Part shown: one piece after another, positions 17,498-25,648 of the stretch
Numbering within the stretch: position 1 is the stretch's first letter
How the letters are laid out: each line of letters opens with the position of its first letter
Origin: Polaromonas sp.
GTDB taxonomy: Bacteria; Pseudomonadota; Gammaproteobacteria; Burkholderiales; Burkholderiaceae_C
Reading direction: 5' to 3'
Assembly (NCBI RefSeq): GCF_012927485.1
Contig: NZ_JABBPC010000004.1
Location: forward strand, 1 to 64,000
DNA: 64,000 nt
The notes under the pieces: model-generated
Database searches by the model: none
What the model saw: only the letters and a program-made list of their open reading frames with translations
What the model was told of the DNA's origin: nothing
Made by a program: the position numbers and the translations under genes

Positions 17498-18618
17498 GGG
17501 CGGTTCCCATTAACGCGCACGGCAGGTGGTGCATGGCGCACGCGCGGGGTCAGCCTGAGAACCCAATTGGTATGCCGCTTTGCCAGCCATCCCAAGCCCA
17601 GCAGCAAGACAACACCGTGCAGGGTCAACAAGAAGTTGCTAAAGCTGATAAGGCCAACGAAAATCCAGCTCTGCCCCAGATTGATCAAGTTGTTGTAAAC
17701 CACAAACGTCAGCAAAATAAAAATCATGTTGCCACTGCGCCCGCCGCGCGGGTTCACGCTGGCCAGCGCCAGCGCCAGAATCACGAAGTTAATTGCCGCC
17801 AAGGCCAGACCGAGCCGCCAAGCCAGTTCACCGAGGTTGCCAGGTGTGGGGGTGCTAATGAGGGCGCGGGTGGACAGAAGCTTGGCTTCCGGCGCGCTTT
17901 CAGTGAGGGAGTTCGCGGCCCCCGTTTTGGTACCGTATTCTTCAAAGTCGCTGATTTTGAGGGCTGATTGCCCAATAACATTTTCAAGCCGCTGGCCGTT
18001 TTCGAGTATCAGGAACTGGGCATCTCCTTTGGTCGTAATGTGGCCTGAGCGCGCCGTGGTGAGAGAGCTTTTGCCATTTTCGGTTGCAGCGATAAACACA
18101 TTGTTGCTGGCTTGTTCGCCTGCCAGATCACGGTCAATAAAAAATACGCGGTTGCCGTTGGACGATTCCTGAAACTGTCCCGGTGCAATTCGGTCCAGGT
18201 CGCCGCGTTGCTCGTAGCGGCTTTGCATGTCCTTGGTTTGCTGGTTGGTCCATGGCCACACAAAGAGTGCCATCAGGGAAATGACAATAAGAACCGGCCA
18301 GGCAAAGCGAAACAGCGGCACAAGGAAGCCCGCAAGTCCCTGGCCGCTGGTGAACCACACCACCATTTCGCTATCACGGTACATGCGCGACAAGGTGCTG
18401 ACCATGGCAATGAAGAGGGATAGCGTCAAGATGGTCGGCAGACGGCCCAAAGCCGAGAAAGCCATGAATAGCATGACATCCTGGGGATTGATAAATCCTC
18501 GCGAGGCTTGGCCGAGTGTGCGAATCAGCACAATGGTCATGACGATGGTGATCAACACCACCAGGGTTGCGCCGAAACTGCGTGCTAACTCTCTGCGAAT
18601 TGAAGATTGGAATAACAT
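17494..18618 (-). CDS. lptF: LPS export ABC transporter permease LptF
   Basis: This 374-residue partner of LptG has six predicted membrane segments and a periplasmic jellyroll between the third and fourth (about 130-260, with GNRVFFIDRDL). SSIRRELARSFGATLVVLIT at the start and SALGRLPTILTLSLFIAMV are typical YjgP/LptF text. It is divergent from pepA across 69 bases, an arrangement found in many beta- and gammaproteobacteria. LptB and LptC are not in the window. Confidence 0.94.
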   Translation of the reverse strand: MLFQSSIRRELARSFGATLVVLITIVMTIVLIRTLGQASRGFINPQDVMLFMAFSALGRLPTILTLSLFIAMVSTLSRMYRDSEMVVWFTSGQGLAGFLVPLFRFAWPVLIVISLMALFVWPWTNQQTKDMQSRYEQRGDLDRIAPGQFQESSNGNRVFFIDRDLAGEQASNNVFIAATENGKSSLTTARSGHITTKGDAQFLILENGQRLENVIGQSALKISDFEEYGTKTGAANSLTESAPEAKLLSTRALISTPTPGNLGELAWRLGLALAAINFVILALALASVNPRGGRSGNMIFILLTFVVYNNLINLGQSWIFVGLISFSNFLLTLHGVVLLLGLGWLAKRHTNWVLRLTPRVRHAPPAVRVNGNRP

Positions 18619-18642
18619 TGAAGGGATAAGCGCTTTCGAGTC

Positions 18643-18672
18643 GTTTTATTTTTGTTTTATTTTGGTTTATTT
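18643..18672. repeat. Three tandem GTTTTATTT-like units in the lptF/pepA intergenic region
   Basis: Between the divergent starts, the plus strand reads GTTTTATTT, GTTTTATTTT and GGTTTATTT in succession (about 10-base spacing). Helical-turn spacing of A/T tracts suggests intrinsic bending or overlapping divergent promoter elements. No clear -35/-10 pair could be assigned. Confidence 0.5.
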
Positions 18673-18687
18673 ACCAGACCGTGAATT

Positions 18688-20244
18688 ATGAACTTTGAAC
18701 TCAAAACACTGACCCGTACCCGAATTTGTAGCGAAAAATGTGATGCGCTGGTGGTACTCATACCGCAAGACTTGAATTCAGAGGGCGATCCCCTGTCTGT
18801 CCTGGCTGCACTTGCCATCAAATCGGGTGACTTTGAGGTCAAACCCGGCAAGCTGCTCAGCGCCTACCGCACGCCGGGCATCGCGGCGACCCGGGTATTG
18901 CTGGTGGGGGCGGGTGATGGGAGTCCAAAAAATGTCCGTACTGCTGTGAATGCGGCGATGGGGGCTTTAAAAACCAGCACCGTCCAGCGCGCAGTTCTCT
19001 GCCTCAGTGCGTTGAATAACCCGCAGGCCGAATCGGTGCGCGCAGCTGTTGTGGCCTGCGGCGACGCCACGTACACCTACCGCACCACCAAATCCAAAGC
19101 AAGTCCAGCAAAATTGCAACGCGTCGTAGTCGCTGTGAATGATTCAGTAACGACCATGGCGGGGTTCGAAAAAGGCGCGGCGCTGGTCAAAGGTATTGAG
19201 TTGGCCAAAGAATGGGGCAACCGGCCGGCGAATCATGCAACCCCCACCCTGTTGGCGGGTGCAGCCCGGGAGCTGGGTAAATTGCCTCACATTAAGACCG
19301 AAGTTTTAGGTCTGAAGGAGATTGACAAGCTGGGCATGGGTGCGTTCAAAGCCGTCGCACAGGGCTCTGCAGAGCAGCTACGCTTTATTGTGTTGCATTA
19401 TGAAGGTGCTGCCAAGGCCGAGGCGCCTGTAGTACTGATCGGCAAAGGCATTACCTTTGATACGGGGGGTATTTCCATCAAACCCGCGGCCGAGATGGAC
19501 GAGATGAAGTTTGACATGTGCGGCGCTGCGAGCGTGCTGGGGATCTTTCGGGTGCTCGCGGAACTGCAACCAGCACTGAACGTGGTGGGATTGATCCCGG
19601 CCTGCGAAAACATGCCGAGCGAGCGAGCCATCAAACCTGGCGACGTAGTCACCAGCATGAATGGGCAAACCATCGAAATTCTGAATACCGACGCGGAAGG
19701 ACGGCTGGTGCTGTGCGACGCATTGACTTACGCAGAGCGTTTCAAGCCTCGGGCGGTCGTGGACATAGCGACACTCACTGGCGCCTGCGTGGTGGCGTTG
19801 GGGGGAGTCCGCAGCGGGTTATTTTCAGCGGACGAGCAGTTGGCCACGTCGCTGGCGGAAGCCGGTGAAACATCCCTGGATTTGTGCTGGAGGATGCCGT
19901 TGGATGAAGAGTACGCCGAGGGTCTCAAAACGAATTTTGCCGATGTCGCCAACGTGGCAGGGAGAGCAGGCGGCGCGGTGACCGCTGCAAAGTTTTTGCA
20001 GCGTTTTACGGCTGGTTTTCCGTGGGCGCATCTGGATATTGCCGGTACGGCCTGGAAAAGCGGGGCCGCTAAAGGGGCGACAGGGCGCCCGGTGCCCCTG
20101 CTGTTGGACTTTTTACTAAGTCAGGCCTCTGCTGTGGCGGGGAAGAAAGCAGCGCTTAAAACGCTGCCTATAGCCCGCGCTGAAGCCCGCCCTAAAGTCA
20201 CGCCAGTGAAAAGAAGAACGGCTGCTCCTAAAACCCGCACATGA
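18688..20244 (+). CDS. pepA: Leucyl aminopeptidase (cytosol aminopeptidase) PepA
   Basis: This 518-residue M17 metallopeptidase removes N-terminal residues, preferring leucine. The two-zinc active site is seen in GKGITFDTGGISIKPAAEMDEMK (Lys and Asp ligands, about 255-277) and the signature NTDAEGRLVL near 331. In E. coli PepA is also a DNA-binding protein in Xer recombination and carAB control. The protein runs about 30 residues past the usual C-terminal LLDFLL into a lysine/arginine/alanine-rich tail (PKVTPVKRRTAAPKTRT), which is unusual. The stop overlaps the start of holC by 4 bases. Confidence 0.95.
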   Translation: MNFELKTLTRTRICSEKCDALVVLIPQDLNSEGDPLSVLAALAIKSGDFEVKPGKLLSAYRTPGIAATRVLLVGAGDGSPKNVRTAVNAAMGALKTSTVQRAVLCLSALNNPQAESVRAAVVACGDATYTYRTTKSKASPAKLQRVVVAVNDSVTTMAGFEKGAALVKGIELAKEWGNRPANHATPTLLAGAARELGKLPHIKTEVLGLKEIDKLGMGAFKAVAQGSAEQLRFIVLHYEGAAKAEAPVVLIGKGITFDTGGISIKPAAEMDEMKFDMCGAASVLGIFRVLAELQPALNVVGLIPACENMPSERAIKPGDVVTSMNGQTIEILNTDAEGRLVLCDALTYAERFKPRAVVDIATLTGACVVALGGVRSGLFSADEQLATSLAEAGETSLDLCWRMPLDEEYAEGLKTNFADVANVAGRAGGAVTAAKFLQRFTAGFPWAHLDIAGTAWKSGAAKGATGRPVPLLLDFLLSQASAVAGKKAALKTLPIARAEARPKVTPVKRRTAAPKTRT

Positions 20245-20678
20245 CTGAAATTGCTTTCCATTTCAACGTGCGTGACAGGCTCGCCTACAGCTGTCGCTTG
20301 CTGCGCAAGGCCTACTTCAGTGGCGCCAATGTTGTGGTAACGGCAGGGCCTGAAGTGCTGGCCGAACTTGATCAATTGCTATGGAGTTTTTCGCCCACGG
20401 AGTTTGTGCCGCACTGCCTTGCCGGCGCCGCAGAAAACAGTAAGGGGGCTGCTCCAGTACTTCTTGCCGAATCGTTCACGGGATGCATGCATTACGACGT
20501 TTTAGTCAATCTGGGGCAAAGAATTCCTGTGGGATTTGAGCGTTTTGAGCGCCTTATCGACGTGGTGACACAGGCTGACGATGACCGCGTTTCGGCACGT
20601 AGCCGCTGGAAGCACTACACCGATAGGGGGTACACCATGAAGCAGCATGACCTTGCCATTATTCAGGAGGACACATGA
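20241..20678 (+). CDS. holC: DNA polymerase III chi subunit
   Basis: This 145-residue chi subunit links the clamp loader to single-strand-binding protein. The opening TEIAFHFNVRDRLAYSCRLLRKAY and the later LAESFTGCMHYDVLVNLGQRIP match HolC. It follows pepA with an ATGA overlap, the classical pepA-holC order, and overlaps the next small gene in the same way. So the three genes form a coupled operon. Confidence 0.92.
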   Translation: MTEIAFHFNVRDRLAYSCRLLRKAYFSGANVVVTAGPEVLAELDQLLWSFSPTEFVPHCLAGAAENSKGAAPVLLAESFTGCMHYDVLVNLGQRIPVGFERFERLIDVVTQADDDRVSARSRWKHYTDRGYTMKQHDLAIIQEDT

Positions 20679-20998
20679 GTAGTCCTTCGGTCCCGCCTCG
20701 TTTCGTCCCCACGCTGACCGAGGTAGTCCAGCCTGCACTCAGGTCCACTGCAGGGCCCGCTTTGAACAAGAGTGGCGTTCTTCTGGCGCTTTCTCCTGAG
20801 CGGGAGGATGAAATTGTGCACCGTGTTTTGCAGCGGATAGACCTGATGCTCGAGCGGCGTTTGCGGGAGACGGTCAAGCAGGTGATCTTGGCGCATACCC
20901 AAACCCTCGCGCCCCGCCTTCGGGAAGAGATTGAACTCGTTGTGCGCCAATGCGTGAACGATGCCTTTGAGCAGGAACTGGCTCAACCGAGGCTTTGA
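20675..20998 (+). CDS. Conserved hypothetical protein downstream of holC
   Basis: This 107-residue soluble protein has a proline-rich N-terminus (PSVPPRFVPTLTEVV) followed by amphipathic helices with heptad-like spacing (EREDEIVHRVLQRIDLMLERR, then LREEIELVVRQCVNDAFEQEL). No signal peptide or membrane segment is seen. GGAGG lies 6 bases before the ATG, and the ATG overlaps the holC stop by 4 bases. Burkholderiales often carry a small uncharacterised ORF (DUF2486-like) at this place; I cannot confirm the family. A helical bundle that binds a partner, possibly of the replisome, is only a guess from position. Confidence 0.8.
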   Translation: MSSPSVPPRFVPTLTEVVQPALRSTAGPALNKSGVLLALSPEREDEIVHRVLQRIDLMLERRLRETVKQVILAHTQTLAPRLREEIELVVRQCVNDAFEQELAQPRL

Positions 20999-21230
20999 CC
21001 TTAGATCAATGATGCCTTGTCGCCGAATTTTTACAAGGGTATTCTTTTAAGACGGCGCTTGCTAAAACTTGAAATTAGAAAGCTCATCTGATCTCTGAAT
21101 AAATCCCTTATTGAAAGAAATTAGGGACGTTCCTATGGCGCGGGCCCGGAAATTGCGTTAAGTTCTGCCCCGTTGAGTAAAAAAAATTGTTCTCAACCTT
21201 TAACGGTAATTTCCTACTCGGAGTGTCTCT

Positions 21231-22361
21231 ATGCAAATGAAATTAAAACTGACGGTTGCGGCGTGTATTGCTATGGGCGCGGGTTTTGCGTCCGCTCAAG
21301 AAGCCGTGGTCAAAATTGGGCACGTGGCACCGATGTCCGGCTCACAGGCCCACTACGGAAAAGACAACGAAAATGGCGTACGCATGGCCATTGAAGACCT
21401 GAATGCACAAAATGTGGTCATCGGGGGCAAAAAAATCAAGTTTGAAATTGTTGCTGAAGATGATGCGGCTGATCCAAAACAGGGCACGGCAGCTGCACAA
21501 AAACTGTGCGACTCTAAAGTGTCTGGCGTTGTCGGTCATTTGAATTCGGGGACGACGATTCCCGCAGCCAAGATTTACAACGATTGCGGTATTCCCATGG
21601 TGACGGGCGCTGCAACCAACCCCAGTCTGACCAAGCCTGGCTACAAGACCACCTACCGCATCATCGCCAACGACAACGCTTTGGGCGCCGGCCTGGCTTT
21701 TTACGCTGCTGACGCCCTGAAGCTGAAAAGGGTCGCTATCATTGATGACCGTACTGCCTACGGCCAAGGTGTTGCTGAAGTCTTTAAAAGAACGGCGTTG
21801 GCAAAAGGCATGACTGTGGTTGACGAGCAATACACAACCGATAAAGCCACGGACTTCATGGCCATCCTTACCGCGGTCAAATCCAAAAACCCTGATGCGG
21901 TCTTCTTTGGCGGCATGGATGCACAAGCTGGCCCGATGTTGCGCCAGATGGAACAGCTCGGAATGAGCAACGTCAAATATTTTGGCGGTGACGGCATCTG
22001 CACGGCTGAAGTGGCCAAGTTGGCCGGTGGCGCCAAGACCATCGGTAATGTTGTTTGCGCGGAAGGGGGCGCTTCCTTGGCCAAAATGCCGGGCGGTGAA
22101 GCCTGGAAAAAACGTTACGACGCCAAATACCCTGGTCAGTTCCAAATTTACAGCCCGTATACCTATGATGCAACGTTCGTTCTGGTTGATGCCATGAAGC
22201 GGGCCAACTCAACCGATCCAAAAGTCTACGTTCCAGAGTTGATTAAATCCAACTTTAAAGGTGTGACCACCACCATCGCTTTCGAACCCAACGGCGAACT
22301 GAGAAATCCAGCCATCACTCTGTATGTGTACAAAGACGGCAAAAAGTCGGCCCTGAACTAA
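21231..22361 (+). CDS. Branched-chain amino acid ABC transporter substrate-binding protein (LivK-like)
   Basis: This 376-residue periplasmic binding protein has a signal peptide (cleavage likely after AGFASA, residue 22) and the type I binding fold of LivK/LivJ. KIGHVAPMSGSQAHYGKDN begins the mature part, and VGHLNSGTTIPAAKIYNDCG is the ligand-binding region. GGAG lies 8 bases before the ATG. It has no neighbouring permease or ATPase gene and is followed at once by its own terminator, so it is an orphan binding protein that must serve transporters encoded elsewhere. The substrate may be leucine/isoleucine/valine or another amino acid or amide. Confidence 0.9.
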   Translation: MQMKLKLTVAACIAMGAGFASAQEAVVKIGHVAPMSGSQAHYGKDNENGVRMAIEDLNAQNVVIGGKKIKFEIVAEDDAADPKQGTAAAQKLCDSKVSGVVGHLNSGTTIPAAKIYNDCGIPMVTGAATNPSLTKPGYKTTYRIIANDNALGAGLAFYAADALKLKRVAIIDDRTAYGQGVAEVFKRTALAKGMTVVDEQYTTDKATDFMAILTAVKSKNPDAVFFGGMDAQAGPMLRQMEQLGMSNVKYFGGDGICTAEVAKLAGGAKTIGNVVCAEGGASLAKMPGGEAWKKRYDAKYPGQFQIYSPYTYDATFVLVDAMKRANSTDPKVYVPELIKSNFKGVTTTIAFEPNGELRNPAITLYVYKDGKKSALN

Positions 22362-22380
22362 AGCTATTTAGCAGTCACTA

Positions 22381-22407
22381 AAAAAGCCACCATGGGGTGG
22401 CTTTTTT
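22381..22407 (+). terminator. Rho-independent terminator after the LivK-like gene
   Basis: The stem AAGCCACC pairs with GGTGGCTT around an ATGG loop and runs into six T residues. It begins about 20 bases after the stop codon. The A-rich 5' side gives it partial function on the minus strand too. Confidence 0.9.
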
Positions 22408-22416
22408 CATGGCTCT

Positions 22417-22586
22417 GACCCGTCCTGAATAAGGTTGACAGTTTTTTCATCAAGAAAAGGCGAGTCAATGGAATCAAGGATTTGCCCGATCCTGAAATAA
22501 GTTGACGCCTTGAGAATCCAGAAAGGCAAGTCAAATCAAATGGAATCAGCAGCCAAGATGAGTCAGCGGGATTGCTGGCTGACTTT
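22417..22586 (+). mobile_element. Two diverged copies of an insertion-sequence end
   Basis: TCCTGAATAAGGTTGACA (22423-22440) recurs as TCCTGAAATAAGTTGACG (22491-22508). The following 45 or so bases also align: GGCGAGTCAATGGAATCA against GGCAAGTCAAATCAAATGGA. The sequence resembles the terminal inverted repeat plus leader of transposons whose ORF begins near M-S-Q-R-D (an aborted frame with MSQRDCWLTF follows the second copy at about 22557-22586). This recalls ISNCY/IS1202-like elements, but the family is not certain. No transposase domain survives. From here to 22856 I recognise nothing else. Confidence 0.4.
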
Positions 22587-22856
22587 TTAATGGGGCTTGG
22601 TTGCTCCAAGTAGAAAAAGGCGATCTGACCTGCGACGGTGCGCTACGACGCCGTGGCTTCCAGGATTGGGCCACGGTTTTAGTCTGGTTACGCAAACATT
22701 GAGGGTTTTTATAATCAAATTCGCAGGCACAGTCATTTTGACCAAATTAGCACGCTTGCGTTCGGGTAGCTTCGGATTGGAAGCTGATTTCTGCCTGCCG
22801 ACGAGACGGAAACCTACCGTTAGCTAAGAAATACACTTTTTATATGTAAGGCCATT

Positions 22857-23137
22857 ATGGCAAAATCTGGCGTTGTGAGAAATATCGCAGGAGGAAACGC
22901 CATGCTGCATAAACAGAAGGCCGTAGCCGTTGGGGATGCTGGCTATCAGGGCAACGAAGAACGATCTGATGCCAAGGCAGGCGGGGTGAAACACCCATTC
23001 GGGTGATCAAGCGCCAGTCTGGATTTGCGAGCGTGTTCTATGGAGACCTGAAGAAAAGCACGGCTGAGCGCATCACGTTGTTTACGCTGTCCAGCTTTTG
23101 GATGATGCGCAGCAAATTGACAGGATTCGGTGCATGA
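22857..23137 (+). pseudogene. IS5-family transposase remnant, internally deleted and frameshifted
   Basis: The frame from ATG 22857 includes MLHKQKAVAVGDAGYQGNEE, matching the LLHGEE..VFADAGYQG region with the second catalytic aspartate of IS5-family DDE transposases. About 30 residues normally found after it are missing. Near 23000 the reading shifts frame and continues as VIKRQSGF..VFYGDLKKSTAERITLF, the conserved region around the catalytic glutamate end (HPFRVIKRQFG.. in intact relatives), then WMMRSKL and a stop at 23137. The N-terminal half is gone. It is a dead copy, with no clear terminal repeats recognised. Confidence 0.8.
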
Positions 23138-23301
23138 ATGCGCCCGCGAACGGGACAAATGTTTTGCCCATGGTGATGAAAGCCCAAGGAAGTCGCAAAA
23201 CCGACGGAATTTCCGGCAATTTCTCATGAAATTACACTATTTGAAAATTAATCCTTTGTTACTTCCGTTGGTAACGATTTGTTCGGACTATCCTTAAGCC
23301 T

Positions 23302-25458
23302 ATGAAAGTCACCGAGATTCTCCTTAAATACCTACTCGGTGCTGTGCTATTGAGTGCTACAACCAGCAGCCTGGCAGTGTCTTTGGGGCGTATGCGCGGT
23401 GCGACCATTTTGAGCAGACCCCTGAACGTAACGCTGCCGGTTCAATTTAACGAGTCTGAAAGCCGCGCGTCGGCCTGCGTGTCTGCCAATGTGTTTTTCG
23501 GGGACAGCCAGATCCCGCCAAGCCGGGTGAGCACTGTCATTGAAGCAGGTGCGAAAGCCACTGAAGCGCTGATCCGAATCCAGACCACCTCTGCCGTGGA
23601 CGAGCCCATAGTGACAGTGCTTGTGCGCGAAGGCTGTACGCAGAACAGCACGCGTAAGTACGTGCTGCTGCCGGAAGTGTCGGGCAACAATGCTGTTCAA
23701 GCAACGGACACTATTGCTGAAGCTGTGGTGGCCGTGCAATTAGCCCCCCCCCGCAACGTCGCGAGAAGATCCGGTGCGCCAGCCGGGACTGTGGAAGCAG
23801 ATCCTGCATTAACCAGCCCCCGCAGAAGGGCCTTCAGAGCAAAGGCTGAAGCCAACCCTTCAGCAAGCGCGGCCAATGATCAGCGCGCCAGGGTCCTCGC
23901 ACTCGCCTTGACCATTCCGCCAGTCCATCCGGCGGCCAAGCTACCACGGGAACCAGGCCAAAAATCCTTGAGTGCCCGGTTGAAGCTCGATCCCCTTGAC
24001 CTGTCCGCCGAGCGGGATCCTGTGTTGCGCTCTTCGTTCGAGATCCTGACTATGCCTTCGACGGATACGCAACAACGAGCTGCGGCAGCCGCGCTCTGGC
24101 AAGCGCTTAACGTCCAACCCCAAGACGTGTTGCGCGACAGCCAGAGGCTCAAGTTCCTGGAAACGGAGGTGGCTAACATTCTGGCCCAGGGTCGCAAGAG
24201 TGAGAACGCAGTGGAGGCACTACGAGTCCAGCTTGAGCTGTCGCGTAGCGAGCGCTATAGCAATTGGCTGGTTTACGTCCTGGGGGCGTTGCTGATGGCG
24301 GCCCTCGCTGTTGTCTTTTTCTGGACCCGCAATCAACGAATAAATAGTGAATTTACGCTTGGTCCTTGGTGGCGCAGAAGGCTTGACCCAGACAATAAAT
24401 TTGAGGGGCAGGACGCAGTCCCGGGAAACCTTGCGCCAGCAAGTTGGCAGTCCAAGGTCCAACCGCTGGTCCCGATTGACCCGCCAGTAAACTCCAAACG
24501 GGACCTCGATCTCAATGCCGCAGGCGCTGAGTCCAAGAAGCAGAACGCAAGGATGCCGCAGTCGGCTAAAGGCTTCAGGCCGATTGAATCGAAAGGCCAC
24601 CCGGACTTCTCGCGAAGTCTGCCGGGCGTTACGGGCTCGCCACGCGTCGGCAATGCAGAAGAACTGTTCGACGTACAGCAGCAGGCCGACTTTTTCGTGT
24701 CTCTGGGCGACTTTGACATGGCCGTAGAGGTTTTGCGCCATCATATTACCGACAGTGTGGATGCCAGCGCATTGGTCTATCTTGACCTCTTTGACCTTTA
24801 CCGCAGCTTGGGCTACAACGACGATTACGATCTGCTGCGCCAGGAGTTCAATCAAATTTTTAATGCCCAGGTGCCCGTATTTGACGAGTACACCACGGAC
24901 ACACAGGGCCTGGAGTTCTATCCGGCGGCGTTGTCGAAAATTGAGTCACTATGGCCTACACCCGAGGTCATCAAGGTGATTGAGGAATCCTTTTTCCGTA
25001 AACCAAATTCCATTCATGAGGTTTTCAGTGTTACGGCCTACCGCGAGTTGCTTCTGCTTCATGCGATTGCAAAGAAAATTGTTGAGCGGCCCACCGGGTC
25101 GGGGAATATTGCACCGAGTGCATCGCCAGCGCCCGATTCGTCTACTGCGTCAGAGGTCTTGCACAACGCGACTGACTTTGCAACGACCGGTAGCCTGCCA
25201 CTTTCGGCCGAGCTTAAAGACACGGCCCCAGCTCGGGCAGTTTTTACGGAGACATCTATCGGCTCGATTCAACCCCATGTTTCGCCCCGACTTGGCTTGG
25301 ACATTGACTTGAGTGATCAATTCCATTTTCACGACAAGGCTGTGCCCGAGATCCTGCCCCCAGCCACCGTCAGCGAGTTGCCATCTCATCAGCAGTCGAG
25401 AAACCTCATCGACTTTGACCTGGATCCGGTAAAACAGCCGCCGTCTAAAACTACGTAG
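23302..25458 (+). CDS. FimV/HubP-like inner-membrane protein
   Basis: This 718-residue protein has a signal peptide (to about residue 26) and a periplasmic domain of about 110 residues starting VSLGRMRGATILSRPLNV, which recalls the FimV N-terminal domain (LGxIRxxSxLxxPLxA). A long low-complexity linker follows, then one membrane helix near 321-341 and a basic cytoplasmic stretch. The C-terminal region (about 450-570, ELFDVQQQADFFVSLGDFD) has TPR-like helices. FimV proteins organise cell poles and type IV pilus secretins. LysM is not evident. It is flanked upstream by insertion-sequence debris and downstream by a convergent gene. The exact role is inferred from architecture. Confidence 0.72.
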   Translation: MKVTEILLKYLLGAVLLSATTSSLAVSLGRMRGATILSRPLNVTLPVQFNESESRASACVSANVFFGDSQIPPSRVSTVIEAGAKATEALIRIQTTSAVDEPIVTVLVREGCTQNSTRKYVLLPEVSGNNAVQATDTIAEAVVAVQLAPPRNVARRSGAPAGTVEADPALTSPRRRAFRAKAEANPSASAANDQRARVLALALTIPPVHPAAKLPREPGQKSLSARLKLDPLDLSAERDPVLRSSFEILTMPSTDTQQRAAAAALWQALNVQPQDVLRDSQRLKFLETEVANILAQGRKSENAVEALRVQLELSRSERYSNWLVYVLGALLMAALAVVFFWTRNQRINSEFTLGPWWRRRLDPDNKFEGQDAVPGNLAPASWQSKVQPLVPIDPPVNSKRDLDLNAAGAESKKQNARMPQSAKGFRPIESKGHPDFSRSLPGVTGSPRVGNAEELFDVQQQADFFVSLGDFDMAVEVLRHHITDSVDASALVYLDLFDLYRSLGYNDDYDLLRQEFNQIFNAQVPVFDEYTTDTQGLEFYPAALSKIESLWPTPEVIKVIEESFFRKPNSIHEVFSVTAYRELLLLHAIAKKIVERPTGSGNIAPSASPAPDSSTASEVLHNATDFATTGSLPLSAELKDTAPARAVFTETSIGSIQPHVSPRLGLDIDLSDQFHFHDKAVPEILPPATVSELPSHQQSRNLIDFDLDPVKQPPSKTT

Positions 25459-25620
25459 GGTGGTGGTTTAACTGCGTTGTTAGACGCTCGACGGCTCCCA
25501 GAACATACTTTGCGACCAGGGGCTGTCGCGCCGTGTACTGCGCTGGCCGCATCTTCAGAGGGGGGGCTAACTTCGGTGCCGCATTCGCTCGCTTCGAGGA
25601 CCGAAAACCAGCCTTTCCAT

Positions 25621-25646
25621 GGGCCATGGTTGATCCACCATGGCTC
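25621..25646. terminator. Hairpin between convergent genes
   Basis: GCCATGGT pairs with ACCATGGC around a 6-base loop (arms 25623-25630 and 25637-25644), extended by a wobble and a G-C pair. It lies between the FimV-like stop and the stop of the convergent dehydrogenase. There is no U tract, so it may be a weak or Rho-assisted terminator or an mRNA-end stabiliser. Confidence 0.4.
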
Positions 25647-25648
25647 CG

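Noticed and set aside
22946-23227. 93-codon minus-strand frame in the insertion debris
   Set aside because: It is antisense to the IS5-family remnant and has no domain or ribosome-binding site.
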